This document shows positions 34,861 through 45,687 of a DNA stretch of 64,000 nt, in pieces. Numbering within the stretch: the stretch's first letter is position 1; each line of letters begins with the position of its first letter. Position numbers and translations under genes: made by a program. A model generated the notes under the pieces. That model saw nothing but the letters and a program-made list of their open reading frames with translations, did no database searches and had not been told where the DNA came from. Source of the stretch: Diatrype stigma. Lineage: Eukaryota > Ascomycota > Sordariomycetes > Xylariales > Diatrypaceae. The stretch is taken from assembly GCA_022225965.2 (NCBI GenBank), contig JAKJXP020000017.1:372001-436000 (forward strand), read 5' to 3'.

Positions 34861-35762
34861 CTAGGGGTTGTAGCTAGTCACCTGCAGGTTCCGAACGCTG
34901 TACTCAGTTGCTGCGATGGTGTTAGTAAAGACCTGCTCGACAAGGAAAGGTGGAAAACTGCGACTCACAGCCAGTCGGTCCGGGGGTTCCAGACGAGCCT
35001 TCCATCTGCAGATTGATGATCCTGCCACACACATACTCATTAGCACACAGGCCCCCACTACCCCTATCAAGCAAAAGGGCATCTCTGGGTATATATAACT
35101 CACAATCGCAGCCCAGCGCCGATGTAGTTGGCGCCGTAGTGGGTGGTCTGCTCGACATCGTCGAGGAAGTACTTGACGCGGAGGGTGCTGCCGTTCTCGT
35201 CGCGCAGCTCGCAGCGGACGGAGTGCCAGGCGGACGCGTCGCCGTAGGGCACGTCGTGGGTGGCGACCTGGCTGCTGGTGTTGAAGGTGTTGAAGCTGAT
35301 GTCGCCGGAGCCCTTCCACTCGGCCATGTCGATCTCGGGCGGCCAGCCGCTGGCGGCGTTGAGCCAGAAGGCCGGCCACGTGCCCTTGGTCGTCGTGGCC
35401 AGGAACTCGCCCTCGAAGTCGTACCCCCCGCCGGCCGCCACCGCGAACGTCTGCTTGGCGTGCACCGCCCCCGACAGGTAGTTGACCGGGTACGTGACCC
35501 CGCCGTTCTCCGCCGGCGGCTGCCCCGTCGCCGGGTCCGCCGTCAGCGTCAGCGTGCCGTCCGACCCCACCGATACCTGGCCCTCGTCCATGCGCGCCCC
35601 GCCGTTGTGGTCCGTCCCCCACGGGTAGTTGTAGTTCCAGTACGTGTCGAAGTCCGTGAACGAGTCCGTCGGGATCACCACCGAGCCGTCCTGGCGCTCT
35701 TGGACGACGGGCGTCGCGGAGGCCGCGAGCGGGAACACGGACAGCAGGAGTTGCGTGCGCAT
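34861..35762 (-). CDS. Secreted glycoside hydrolase family 16 (beta-glucanase type)
   Basis: Predicted exons are 35104-35762, 34969-35021 and 34861-34910 (introns of 82 and 58 nt), 253 aa. The N-terminus MRTQLLLSVFPLAASATP is a signal peptide. The active-site strand WPPEIDMAEWKG holds E143, D145 and E148 in the E-x-D-x-x-E form (the bulged GH16 type); E143 would be the nucleophile and E148 the acid/base. Other GH16 traits are GTWPAFWL before the active site, HSVRCEL and, after splicing, LIINLQMEGSSGTPGP and STEYSVRNLQV at the end. GH16 enzymes cleave beta-1,3 or mixed beta-1,3/1,4-glucans, and some fungal members remodel cell walls; the exact substrate is not readable here. The C-terminal strands are spread over two tiny exons, and without splicing the frame stops early. 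It lies alone between two long spacers. Confidence 0.88.
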
Positions 35763-38205
35763 GGTGACAAGCTTGGCGAACAGATAGGCCAACGGACGGA
35801 TGTGTAGACAGTGACTGTGCGAGTAGACAACTTGATGGGATAGCAGGTGTCTTGGGCGGTAGGAAGAAATCCTGCCAGACGTTCAAAGAGGGCGGTCATC
35901 CCCCTTTTATTATTGTCGCATCCCCGGCAGTTGTATCCATCCCCCTTCTGCGCGAGCTCCCTATCTATGCATATCGCATGCGGGCGAATCGACTAGCGGA
36001 GCCGAAGTCGAACAACACGAAGTTTTTGTATCTTAGAAACGGCGCGATGCCACCATAGCCCCGGGCTGGGTCGCGTTTCACGTACACCCTCGTTGCTTGT
36101 TCCAGGTAAAAAACTGCGGCGATCACTTGCTGTTCCGGCATGCCAGGATCTCCGCATTTTTCCCTGGTACATATATCCCGGGGCGCTTGTGCATGATGCG
36201 ACACCTGGATGCTTAAATCGGCGGCATCTAGACGGGAGAAAACACACCAATCCACCAATCAGCTCACTCCCCTACCGACTGAAACGGAACAGACCTGCGG
36301 CCTGTCACGTGGAGGGGCCGCTTAATGAGGTATGAGTGCCGAGAATACGATACGAAGTAACTAGTCTCGTGGGTACGCAGTACGAACCGCACCATTCAGG
36401 AGACCTCAAGTCGGATTGACATCATACGTACGCTTCGCATTGGCTCTCGAGTTTCCTACCGTATTTATATCCACGTGTCCATGCTTATGGGAAACGTTTT
36501 TTGCTAAGGAGCATTGATCGTGATCCAGGGATATTTTTGTTTTCGATGTAGATCTCCTTGCCGGAGTTATACAATATCCCAAGGCTTAAGAGCCTCAATA
36601 TCGAAGGGCTTATGGATGGCGTCTTTTCGTATGATCCACCGAGTGACGCCCTCAACAAGGAAAGAACAGTTGCTACTGGAGCGCTTGTCTTCACATAAGG
36701 TGATCGCCTGTACTCATCCTTTGAACACGGCGATGTTATCGTAACTGGTGGTGATGCTGCAACATACGAGACCTGACTCTAATGGCTCGGATGGAGAGGG
36801 TGCGTTATAACAAATCATCCCTTAAACCACAACAACGTCATGCAACCAACCGAATTGGAAGGTGACTATGGCTGGACTTTGCAACATGAGTATATGTGAG
36901 TTTCATCGAGCGCTCATGAGAGCTTGAGCTGAGACTTCGAGCCCCTTAACCTCACCAAGCAACTACTCATACTGACGCCTATACTTTTGATGATCTTACA
37001 GATCGTAAAGGATAACACCCTGAATACACCCAAGCATGATGCGACTACGCATACCATCCAATATTTCGTCGCCCCCCCCCCCCCTATTTTCTCTTTGATA
37101 GCATATCATGACCTGTAGTGCTGAGTACCGGTATAGTATTTGAGATTTAAGTCCAATTTCCAGCGTACCTATTGTAAGTGACAAACTTATGCTGAGCTAT
37201 GAACTTATTGGTAGTAACGAATCACATGATACAGTCTCGGCAGATACGCCAAATTCACCATCTTTGGGCATTGTATCACGTTCTTGATCATATTTATGCA
37301 TGCTACTCGAATTGGTTCCAACTGTATCATCTATCATGCCTGACTGCTCGATAGCCGGTATAAATAGGGATGACAGTGTTGAATGGATGAATTATGATAC
37401 GTTAGTTTCCCTACCAATGCATGACTACTATCACTATACACTATGCCGTGGTGCTAACGGGTTTATAGTTCCATTATGCAGCTTCTCTGGATTCAGGTTG
37501 CCAGTTGTGCCAACTTATTTCCAAGGTAATCGCATTTGATGACCCAATAGGGGGATACTTCTCGGGCTCAAAGAGAGGAGCAGTAAACCCAGGGCCTTAG
37601 ACTCTACAGTTGTAGTGTAATCCACCATATACAACTACTGATACTCCTTGTTATCACGACGTATAACATGTATGTATGAAGTTATTTTAGCTACCAGTAA
37701 TATCTCTTTCGACTTGGACAACCCCCAAGCCCCTTAACGGGCAGGACAAGTATATGCTATACACCATATCTGCATATATGTAATAAGTGTATATACTACT
37801 TACCAGTGGTTTGTAGAAGACCCACATGATGATAGCGATCTCGGCTGTCTTACGTAGCTGCCTAAGGCCTACTAGTAAATAGTGTAGGCAACCTTGGAAG
37901 TCAATTAACTATGGGCAATTGCGTTTCACCAACTCACATGGATGGGGCCGGGGCTGTGTAAGTCTGTATGTATAGCTGAGAACGACTTTGGAAGACTTCT
38001 AGTTACGCACTTCTAGTTACATCTTCTAGTTACATACCCACATACCATGTAGCATCTCATCACGGTCGCTATCCCACCTTTACATGAGAACTTTATATTG
38101 TCTTGTCCCTACATGATTTGCCTGGCCCTGTGCTAATGTCATTCAAGCTTCAATACGGCCAATAGTTTGTGTGGCCAGAAACTAGGTACAGATACTAGGC
38201 ACACA
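35763..38205. promoter_or_regulatory. Divergent spacer between GH16 and ECM14 genes
   Basis: 2.4 kb holding the promoters of two divergent genes for secreted proteins. It is AT-rich from about 36350 on, with a 13-base C tract (37072-37084) and repeated TTCTAGTTAC units near 37995-38035. No gene or RNA was recognised; small frames have no family features. Confidence 0.5.
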
Positions 38206-40071
38206 ATGGCTTCAAGATTCCCTCCTCGTTTCTCACTCCTGCTATGCCTCCTCGTTCTGTTTGTATCCAGCCTCCCCTCCTCATCCGCTGCCCAATGGAA
38301 CAACCTCGCTTTAGATCCTAGAACGGGTCTCCCGATTAAACCGGCCGAGCCGGCCCCCCTGGTCTCTGCCCAACCACGAACGGAGGCGGAGCAGGCCGCC
38401 GCCGCGCCGTCATTCTACCGAAGACTCCTCAACCTCAATCCCTTTACGTGGCGGTCCTCATCCTCGTCGCAGCCGTCGCGCAAACGCGGCGGCGGCAGGA
38501 GGGGGGCGCAGCACTTCTGGCGCGACAACGAACGGGTGCTCGATCAGCTTCGGTACTACGAGGACCAGGTTGTCATCCGGTTCAATGTGTCGACGAAGGA
38601 GGACGAGGCCGCCCTGCGCGGCGGCATCGACCGCATGCTCGTGGACGTGTGGGACTTCACCGCCAACTATACCGACATCCGGATCGGCCCCGAGCGCCGC
38701 ATCCGCGCCTTCCTGAACCTGCTCCCCGAGCCGCTGCGGTCGAGCCACTCGGTCCTCATCCCGAACGTCGGGCGCGCCATCGCCGCCACCTACCCGCCCG
38801 CCACGCCCGAGATCGACTCCGAGCTGCAGTCCATCCTGCACAACCGCGGCAGCACGACCCCTCAGACCCACTCCACGGATAAGAGACAGGGCATTCACGA
38901 CCTCTTCTTCCAGGACTACCAGCCGCTCGCCGTCATCACCACGTGGATGCGCCTGCTCGAGTCGATGTTCAAGGGGCGCGGCGTCGTGCGCATGACCAGC
39001 ATCGGGAAGTCGTACGAAGGGCGCGATATCCTGGCTTTGCGAGTGGGTTTGCGACCCCAGGACGACGGCAATGGCGGTCCCCCGAACGGCCGCAGAGATA
39101 CGATACTCATCACGGGCGGTCTTCACGCGCGCGAGTGGATATCCATCAGCACGGTCAACTACGTTGCCTGGTCCTTCATTACATCTGTGGACAGCGATCC
39201 CATGATCCAGAAGATCCTCGAGCACTTCGACATCGTGTTCGTCCCCGTCGTGAACCCCGACGGCTACGAATACACCTGGGACGTCGATCGGCTCTGGCGC
39301 AAGTCCAGGCAGCCTACCAGCCTTGCCAGCTGTCCCGGATACGATCTAGACCACGTCTTCGGATACCAGTGGAACGGCATCGAGCCTCAGTATTCGTATT
39401 ATGACGAAGAATGCTCGGAGAGCTACGGTGGCCACGCGCCCTTCGAAGCCGTCGAGGCTTGCGAACTTGCCGACTGGGCTCGGAATGTGACGGAACTCGG
39501 CACCAATTTCGTGGCCTTCGTCGACCTGCACTCCTACTCCCAGCAGATCCTGATCCCCTACGAGTATTCCTGCGAAAGCTCCCCGCCCAATGCGGAGAAC
39601 CTCCAGGAGGTGGCATACAACCTAGCGAAGCACATGAGGTTGACCAACGGGGAGGTCTACACTGTCGCCTCGGCTTGCCAGGGTGCCGCTACCAGTACGA
39701 GCGAAGATGATGCACCAGAGAGCCCCCGATCATCAGGAAGCGACAGGGCGCGGGTCGAGAACCGCGGCGGCTCGCTGATCGACTACATCACCCACGAGTT
39801 CCAGGTCCCGTACAGCTACCAGGTCAAGCTCCGCGATACTGGAAGCTACGGCTTCCTGTTGCCGAGCGAGAACATCGTCAGCACCGGCCAGGAACTCGTC
39901 CAGGCGATGAAGTACTTCGGCGACTACCTCCTCGGCAACAACGGCCACGAGTTTGGCGTCGGCGCCGACGAACACGACGACGATAATACGGCGGATAGGG
40001 GGCCGGAGCCGGAGGAGCAGCACGTTGCCGAGCTTCGGAAGCGGAACGTGATGCAGATGCGGAGAAGATGA
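38206..40071 (+). CDS. ECM14: ECM14, secreted/vacuolar inactive M14 metallocarboxypeptidase
   Basis: This single-exon 621-aa protein starts at ATG 38206. A signal peptide (FSLLLCLLVLFVSSLPSSSA) is followed by a propeptide-like domain (about 100-210), then the M14 carboxypeptidase fold: GRDILALRVG, GGLHAREWIS with zinc ligands H307 and E310, VPVVNPDGYEYTW, and VDLHSYSQQILIPY with the third ligand H442. In the strand before the final helix the sequence reads QVKLRDTGSYGFLLP: Lys541 stands where active enzymes have the catalytic Glu (F-E-L-R-D). This Glu loss is the mark of ECM14, a pseudo-carboxypeptidase linked to cell-wall organisation in yeast. The acidic tail after residue 595 is probably disordered. 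The ECM14 identity is strong because both zinc binding and the Glu-to-Lys change match. Convergent with the MAPEG gene 340 bp downstream. Confidence 0.93.
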   Translation: MASRFPPRFSLLLCLLVLFVSSLPSSSAAQWNNLALDPRTGLPIKPAEPAPLVSAQPRTEAEQAAAAPSFYRRLLNLNPFTWRSSSSSQPSRKRGGGRRGAQHFWRDNERVLDQLRYYEDQVVIRFNVSTKEDEAALRGGIDRMLVDVWDFTANYTDIRIGPERRIRAFLNLLPEPLRSSHSVLIPNVGRAIAATYPPATPEIDSELQSILHNRGSTTPQTHSTDKRQGIHDLFFQDYQPLAVITTWMRLLESMFKGRGVVRMTSIGKSYEGRDILALRVGLRPQDDGNGGPPNGRRDTILITGGLHAREWISISTVNYVAWSFITSVDSDPMIQKILEHFDIVFVPVVNPDGYEYTWDVDRLWRKSRQPTSLASCPGYDLDHVFGYQWNGIEPQYSYYDEECSESYGGHAPFEAVEACELADWARNVTELGTNFVAFVDLHSYSQQILIPYEYSCESSPPNAENLQEVAYNLAKHMRLTNGEVYTVASACQGAATSTSEDDAPESPRSSGSDRARVENRGGSLIDYITHEFQVPYSYQVKLRDTGSYGFLLPSENIVSTGQELVQAMKYFGDYLLGNNGHEFGVGADEHDDDNTADRGPEPEEQHVAELRKRNVMQMRRR

Positions 40072-40413
40072 ACGAATGCAAATGCAAATGCATGGATGTC
40101 TTGCTACCAATGAGGGACACAAAGCATACTCTCAGTAGCATTGGTCGGTCACGACACGAAACAAAGCGAAACGAAAGCAACATATTCAATATACAATTCA
40201 CGCTCGCGATGCACGCCTTCATTCTTATGCAATTTTTACTATTTTACACAGCTTATGCCTCTCACACTTCACCCCCGCCTCGGCCCCATTACGAAGCAAT
40301 GCTATTGGAGTTGAAAATATAATTCCTACATACATACACATATATACACGCGCGCGCGCGCTCTTTTATCCGCCCCCTTTTGGGAAGGGGCTCGAACGGC
40401 TTCGGCCTTCTAC
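40072..40413. other. Convergent 3' region of ECM14 and MAPEG genes
   Basis: This 342-bp spacer holds both 3' ends. It includes a stretch of alternating purine-pyrimidine (TACATACACATATATACACGCGCGCGCGC, about 40327-40361) able to adopt Z-DNA, flanked by TTTTATCCGCCCCCTTTTGGGAAGGGG, which has short dyad symmetry. No gene. Confidence 0.5.
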
Positions 40414-41575
40414 CTACCACGCTGGGAGGAACTTGACGGCCGAGACGAGGCCCATGAAGCCCAGGGCGACCTGGCAGACGGCGCTCGTGACGAAGCCCAA
40501 GAGGCGGCCCTTCGGCCCGGCGCTGGACGTGTACCCCACGAGGTACATGAAGCGGCCCGCGACCCAGACGGCGCCGAGCGCGGCCCCGGCCCGCGGGAAC
40601 GCGAGGCTGGTCACCAGGAGCGAGACCGTGAAGGTGGTCACGTTCTCGATGTAGTTCGCGTGGCTGGGGTTTGTTGGCGTTAGTGGTGGGTTGGATTTGG
40701 TTGGGTACCTGGGTGGTGGAGAATCAGGTTGGGGTTGAGGGATGGGCAGGGCAGGGCAGGACAGGGGATAATAGGGAATAGAGGATATGGGATGAATGCA
40801 TGAAACGAATGAGTGAGGGAAGGGGAGAGGTGCGCGGTAAAAAGGGGAAAGGGGAAAGGGGAAAGGGGGACTACTCACGCCCGCTGCGCGCAGTTGAAGG
40901 CAAAGGCCTTGGGGTCCTTGTCGGCCTGCTCGGCCGTCGCGTAGGAATGCGGGTACGGGATTTTGGCGACCCTGCGGGCTCCCGATGTCTTGAGCATGTG
41001 GCACGTGTTGAGCAGGAACGTCGAGGCCACGACGGCCAGGGTGTAGCTGTCATGAGGTTGCTCGTTAGTAATGATGCACGTATGCCTGCCTCCCTACCTA
41101 TAGAGGTGTTATATGCATGATGTAAAGCGTGCATGCATCAACTTGTGTGTGTGTGTGTGTGACCACTGAATATATCTGGCATATGTATGCGGGTGTACAA
41201 CATGATGCATGGTGTTACAACGTTGAAGAATGGACAGCCAGGGATGGATGACATGATCAATAATCGGATGCACTGTAGTGGTGGTGGTGGTTCCCACCAA
41301 CCCGGAATGTGGCTTTTCTACTGCCTTTCTTTTTTTTTTTTTTTTTTTTCTTCCTTGCGCCCACTCAACCAACTACCGATTGGACGATACTGAGCTTACG
41401 ATGCACCACAACAACCAACTCCACGACCCAGTGCTGAAGGCGGCATTGCTTGCTCGGGGAGGAAGGGTGGAGGAAGGCAGCGGGAGAGGGGAGGGTTGAA
41501 GGGGGGTTCGTTGCAAAACTATATAACTATGACTTACCCGTACTCGGCAGGAACTTCTAAAAGGAGGCCTGGCAT
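40414..41575 (-). CDS. MAPEG family protein, microsomal glutathione S-transferase 3-like
   Basis: Predicted exons are 41538-41575, 40879-41046 and 40414-40663; introns of 491 and 215 nt; 151 aa. The joined start is MPGLLLEVPAEYGYTLAVV, followed by STFLLNTCHMLKTSGARR, the basic loop, PKAFAFNCAQRAHANYIENV (the MAPEG signature region, Asn-Tyr-x-Glu) and two further hydrophobic helices ending VGLVSAVKFLPAW-like. Four membrane spans are expected. By family, MGST3-type proteins sit in ER membranes and conjugate glutathione to lipid peroxides or leukotriene-like substrates. The first exon is only 38 nt. Intron 1 contains a TG repeat (41143-41161) and a T20 run (41330-41349); intron 2 contains GGGGAAA repeats. 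The gene faces ECM14 tail to tail. Confidence 0.9.
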
Positions 41576-42908
41576 TTTGATAGGTACCTTAGGAGCGCCG
41601 AAACGGGAATGGGAAAGAGGCGCGGTTTTGGACGACGGGACGGGACGGGACGGGTAGGGTAATCTGAAGTCTGTGAGTGTGCGGCGTTTGTATGTGTGTT
41701 GCGAAGATGGCGCGGATGTCGTGATCTGACTATAATATATATGCCGGTAGTTCGATGTCGAAATGTCACTATAAAAAACTGCTCAGAGATAATTTTGGTA
41801 CGGCGTCTGAAAAGGAAAGCTGGACGGAATAGATGGAGATGGGGAGGGCTATCCACATGTATAAGAGTATAAATATACAAACACACTGACGGTACTAACA
41901 GCGCAACGATCCGCGGACGTTCCGTCCAGGTTTTATAATTCGTTCAGCTACTAATTAGTTACACTATTTGGAGCGTTTCGCTTCTCACTGCCTACTTACT
42001 TACTACTTACTAACTATGTACATGCACAAGGGGACATTCTCTAACGAACTTGCTTCGGCGGGTAGATTTTGTCCCGTCGGCCTGTGGCCCCTGTGCGAGC
42101 GTATAGGCAAGGCACATATGCATGGAATGACTGACCATCTGGAGCCCCAGAAGGGGAGGGCAATGGAATGCCGAAGAAAGATGACGGCGGCTTATTACTA
42201 CGTAGAATAGTTATTGCCTACCTGCCTAGGAGCAGACTAACGGGTTAGTTGACTCGCGGTAGGCTATGGTAGGTACAATACATACGATTTGCTAAGTAAC
42301 TACGGATAATGACGAAGCGGAATACTTCTCGTTTCCGTCCTGGTCTAGACTGGGCGGGTCTGACACGTTTCGGGTCGAGTCGCGCTTGTGCGCTTGCGGG
42401 GGGTGGGACCCGGAGAGATACCACGCCCGAGTTGCTATAGAACACCTGGAAATTGCTCCGAGGGGCTTGCACGGGTCAAATCAGGATAACTTACCAAGAG
42501 GTTTATCGATCGCGCTGCTCCATCAGGCCACGTATATTGTGCGAGAGTTCAAGAAAGGATCCAGGAGAATTTGATTAGAAATCCGCCTGAAAGATAGGCA
42601 GTCTAAGTTAGTTGTGCGTTCTTCGTATCTAATAGGCACTGCAGAAGGAGGGAGGGATCACGATCCTCATGATGACAAACAAGGTGGCAACTAGCCCATG
42701 TCAGGTTTGACTACCGAATACCTACTAGTTAGTAGGTATGCAGACGTTGAGTAACACTCAATAACTGAACATCATGAACACTACGGTGCTTGTTTGTTCC
42801 TCTTTCCTCTCTGCCTAGGCAGAAGACGTGACGTACATAGATACCTAGGTAGCAACGAGCCAGCCAGCCATATTGATTACCCAACTAACTGCCTACCTAT
42901 GTACTTAC
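41576..42908. promoter_or_regulatory. Spacer between MAPEG promoter and Pol X 3' end
   Basis: 1.3 kb without a gene. A TATATATTATAG-like stretch on the minus strand near 41733 could be the MAPEG TATA element. A GACGGGACGGGACGGGACGGG repeat lies at 41633-41652, and clustered CCTACCTATGTACTTACCTACC follows near the Pol X stop codon. Confidence 0.45.
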
Positions 42909-44811
42909 CTACCCATCCGTGCACCTCTCCTCCGGCGGTCTCCACTCCAGCCCCAAGCTGCGGAAGACCCGCCTCTCCGCCGTCAGCATGTCCGGGGCCG
43001 GGCCGTCGAGGTCGCTCTCGACGTCGACCCAGCGGCCGTCGTCGGTGCGGCTCCGGACGCCGCTGCTGTCGAACTTCCACCCCTTCTCGTGCTTGCAGTA
43101 CCGGCGGAGGTCGCGCTCGAACGTCGTGGCCCCGGACCAGCCCAGGACGGCGCAGCCGGCCGTCCGCCACGGGCTGACGATGATGTCCACCCTCCGGTGC
43201 GGGTTGGGGTTGGCGTTCTTCTGTTGCGACGCCGACGCCGACGCCGACTTGCTGTTGTCCCGCACCGGGTCCTGCCAGACCACGAGAGCCTTGTCCAGCG
43301 TGTCGAAGCCGCTGCCGGCCAGCTGGCCCGCCTCCCCTTTCCACGCGACGGGCGTCTGGCCGCGCTCGCTGTTCTTCGTGCTGAGGGTGAGCGTGTGGGT
43401 GATGTACCCGGCGGTGTCGAGGTCGTCGACGATGGCCTCTATGAAGTTCAGGGTGCAGGCTGGGTCCGGGTGGCTGAGGACCACGTCGACGTCCCCGGAC
43501 TCCTGCTTCCCGCGCCTGTACCCCCCCACGATGACCATGTGGAAGCCGCTCTGCAGCTTGTTGGCGTGCTGCAGTATCGTCTGCCCGATCGACTCGACCT
43601 CGGCGCGCGGGATCTTCAGCAGGAACTCGTCGTAGAACTTGACGCCGATCTGCTGCACGCGTGACAGGGTGTCCCACCCGTACTCCACGACGTCGTCGAC
43701 GTCCCTCCAGCCCTTCTTGTAGAACTCGCGGGCCGTAGTCTCGGCCACGCCCCAGATATCGTAGAAGAGCTTCAGGACGCAGAGCTTCGGGTCCACCTTG
43801 GCATCTTCTACCTCCTGAATGCGGCCCGTGTCTCTCCATTCGCCCCAGAGTGCGGCTAGCCTGGTGCTGCATCCAGGCAGCCTCCCAACTTCTGTACAGC
43901 ATTAGGAGACCTGATTTTTTGCTTGATAGCGGTAAAAGATGAATCGCAAACTTACCAGGCACGCAGGAAAGCTGGTGCGGATAGGCAGCCAAGGTGGAGA
44001 TAGCGGTCGAGTAGGCCCTCGTGCCAACCTTATCGCCCGCCAGCGTTCTGACGGTCCGAATCTCTTTCAGCTGTTCGATGAAAGCCGCGTTGGGTGAATT
44101 AGCCGGAGTGGGACGCTGGCAAGAGTACGTTGTATGAAGAAATTCCGGGATTGGCGGCATTGCAGCCACGCGATCGTGCTCTGATGTGCTCTCGTGCACC
44201 AACGCGGGCCTTTTCGCATGATCATGGGTTCTAGGATGCTCAGAGCTCGATGCCTGGGAGCCCCATCTCCCTTCCGGCTTCTGGCTATGGCTATGACCTT
44301 CGCTTCGCACCCGCTCCCAGACAGCACGAGCTGTCACTTTAGGTGGTGATGGCGGTGGTGGCACCTTGATGCCCTGATATACTAAGTACTTATCCAGTGG
44401 CAGGACGGCGTTGTTCTTCAAGCAGTCAAGAAACCAGCTCAACTTCACGACCTTGACAATATCAGTCCTTGAAGGATCTGCAATTACGGGTGTAGTTATG
44501 CTAGCGTTGCTGTCGGACGTGAGGGTGCTGTATCCAGTATCACCCGTGACCTTCCTGCGCTTCATAGCAGGACCCGAGCTGTCATCATGATCTATACCCA
44601 GGGGTTGTTGCTCGGGTTGAATATCCTCCGTCAACACGTTCCGAGACCTGAGCTCCCATTTCGCTCGCACAGGCTGTGATACTTTGCCGAGAACAACCTG
44701 CGCTTCGCTGATGTCGTACGTCAGGGATGGGACTTGGCTCTCGAGCTCGGATAGAGAGCCTGCGTCGAGACCTTTGGGCAATAGATATATGGTAGGGAAT
44801 TCAAGCGCCAT
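42909..44811 (-). CDS. Family X DNA polymerase (Pol4/Pol lambda/mu-like) with BRCT-like N-terminus
   Basis: Predicted exons are 43956-44811 and 42909-43891 (64-nt intron, GTAAGT...TACAG), 612 aa. The N-terminal ~150 residues (IYLLPKGLDAGSL ... VVKLSWFLDCLKNNAVLPLDKYLVYQG) look like a BRCT domain for binding end-joining factors. A Ser/Pro linker follows, then the 8-kDa-like and fingers regions (GRLPGCSTRLAALW after splicing; VQQIGVKFYDEF helix-hairpin-helix). The palm motif is VIVGGYRRGKQESGDVDVV with D419 and D421, and the third catalytic Asp is D521 in RRVDIIVSPW. All three metal-binding residues are present, so it should be an active gap-filling polymerase for base-excision repair and non-homologous end joining. 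An insertion with Ser-Ala repeats (SKSASASASQQKN) precedes the third Asp. Upstream of it in the same direction is the zinc-finger gene. Confidence 0.9.
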
Positions 44812-45687
44812 GACGAGTATATGAATCTGATGGAGATCGCAGGAGCGGTCCTGCGTTCATATGCATCTGGTTGATGGCCGAGAAGGTGCTTATGTGCCCT
44901 AGTCATCACTTGCCCTTGAAGACCGAATGTTTTGCCTTTGGATGGAAGTGTCTTACGCTCATGGTGGACTTATGCTTTGCCAGCTAGCATAAGCAATTAC
45001 CTGATGGAACTTTAGAAATAAAAACGGCCTTATTGTCTTTGATCGTTGCCAAAAAAGAAGCTTGGGCGCCTATGACACTTTATCCAAACAGACTGGATGA
45101 GCAGCAATGAGAGGCTGCGTGCCAGTTTGTTGTGCTGGTTAATAGTGGAAGGTGCTTGATCGAATGGTATAGAAATACGCACGAAACGAAGTACGGAATA
45201 GGTAGTGATGCATTATATGTGTGAGTACATACAAGTATGTATGTGACTATGCCCTTATCTAATAAAACTTGAGCTTCGAGGGAAACTGTGGGGTTATGGG
45301 GTAAGACATAGTTAAGCGTGGGGGATTCACAACCAATAGGGAAATGAGCTGATGATTGAGCCTCATATGTCAAGCATTAGCTAACACAGGCCTTACTACA
45401 GTGTGTACCTACTAGTTAACACAGTAGAGAGCACTGGCATTTCACCCCTTGCGTTAACCCCGATACTGGCCTAGCAACTGATATGTCAAAGGAGAGCATG
45501 TCATTAATACGAAGTTGGTCGGGAACGATACTACCTGCGAAATACTTCGAGCATATAATGCCTGGTTCCCAATCTGTTGTTTACAAGTGATGAACCGAAA
45601 AAATAGAAAATGAAGCTTCCGCTTTATAATAGCTCGAATCCTTCTTATGAATCAATCATGCAGTTTTGGATTCAGCTTCGGCTCTCT
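44812..45687. promoter_or_regulatory. Pol X promoter region and zinc-finger gene 3' flank
   Basis: 876 bp, mostly AT-rich, holding the promoter of the Pol X gene and the end of the upstream zinc-finger gene. No separate gene was seen. Confidence 0.45.

Noticed and set aside
34950..35807. 285-aa + strand frame opposite the GH16 gene
   Set aside because: Val/Arg/Ala-rich shadow of a GC-rich exon; the minus strand has signal peptide and active site.
38206..40071. Active zinc carboxypeptidase
   Set aside because: The catalytic Glu is Lys541, so the ECM14 pseudo-enzyme call is preferred.
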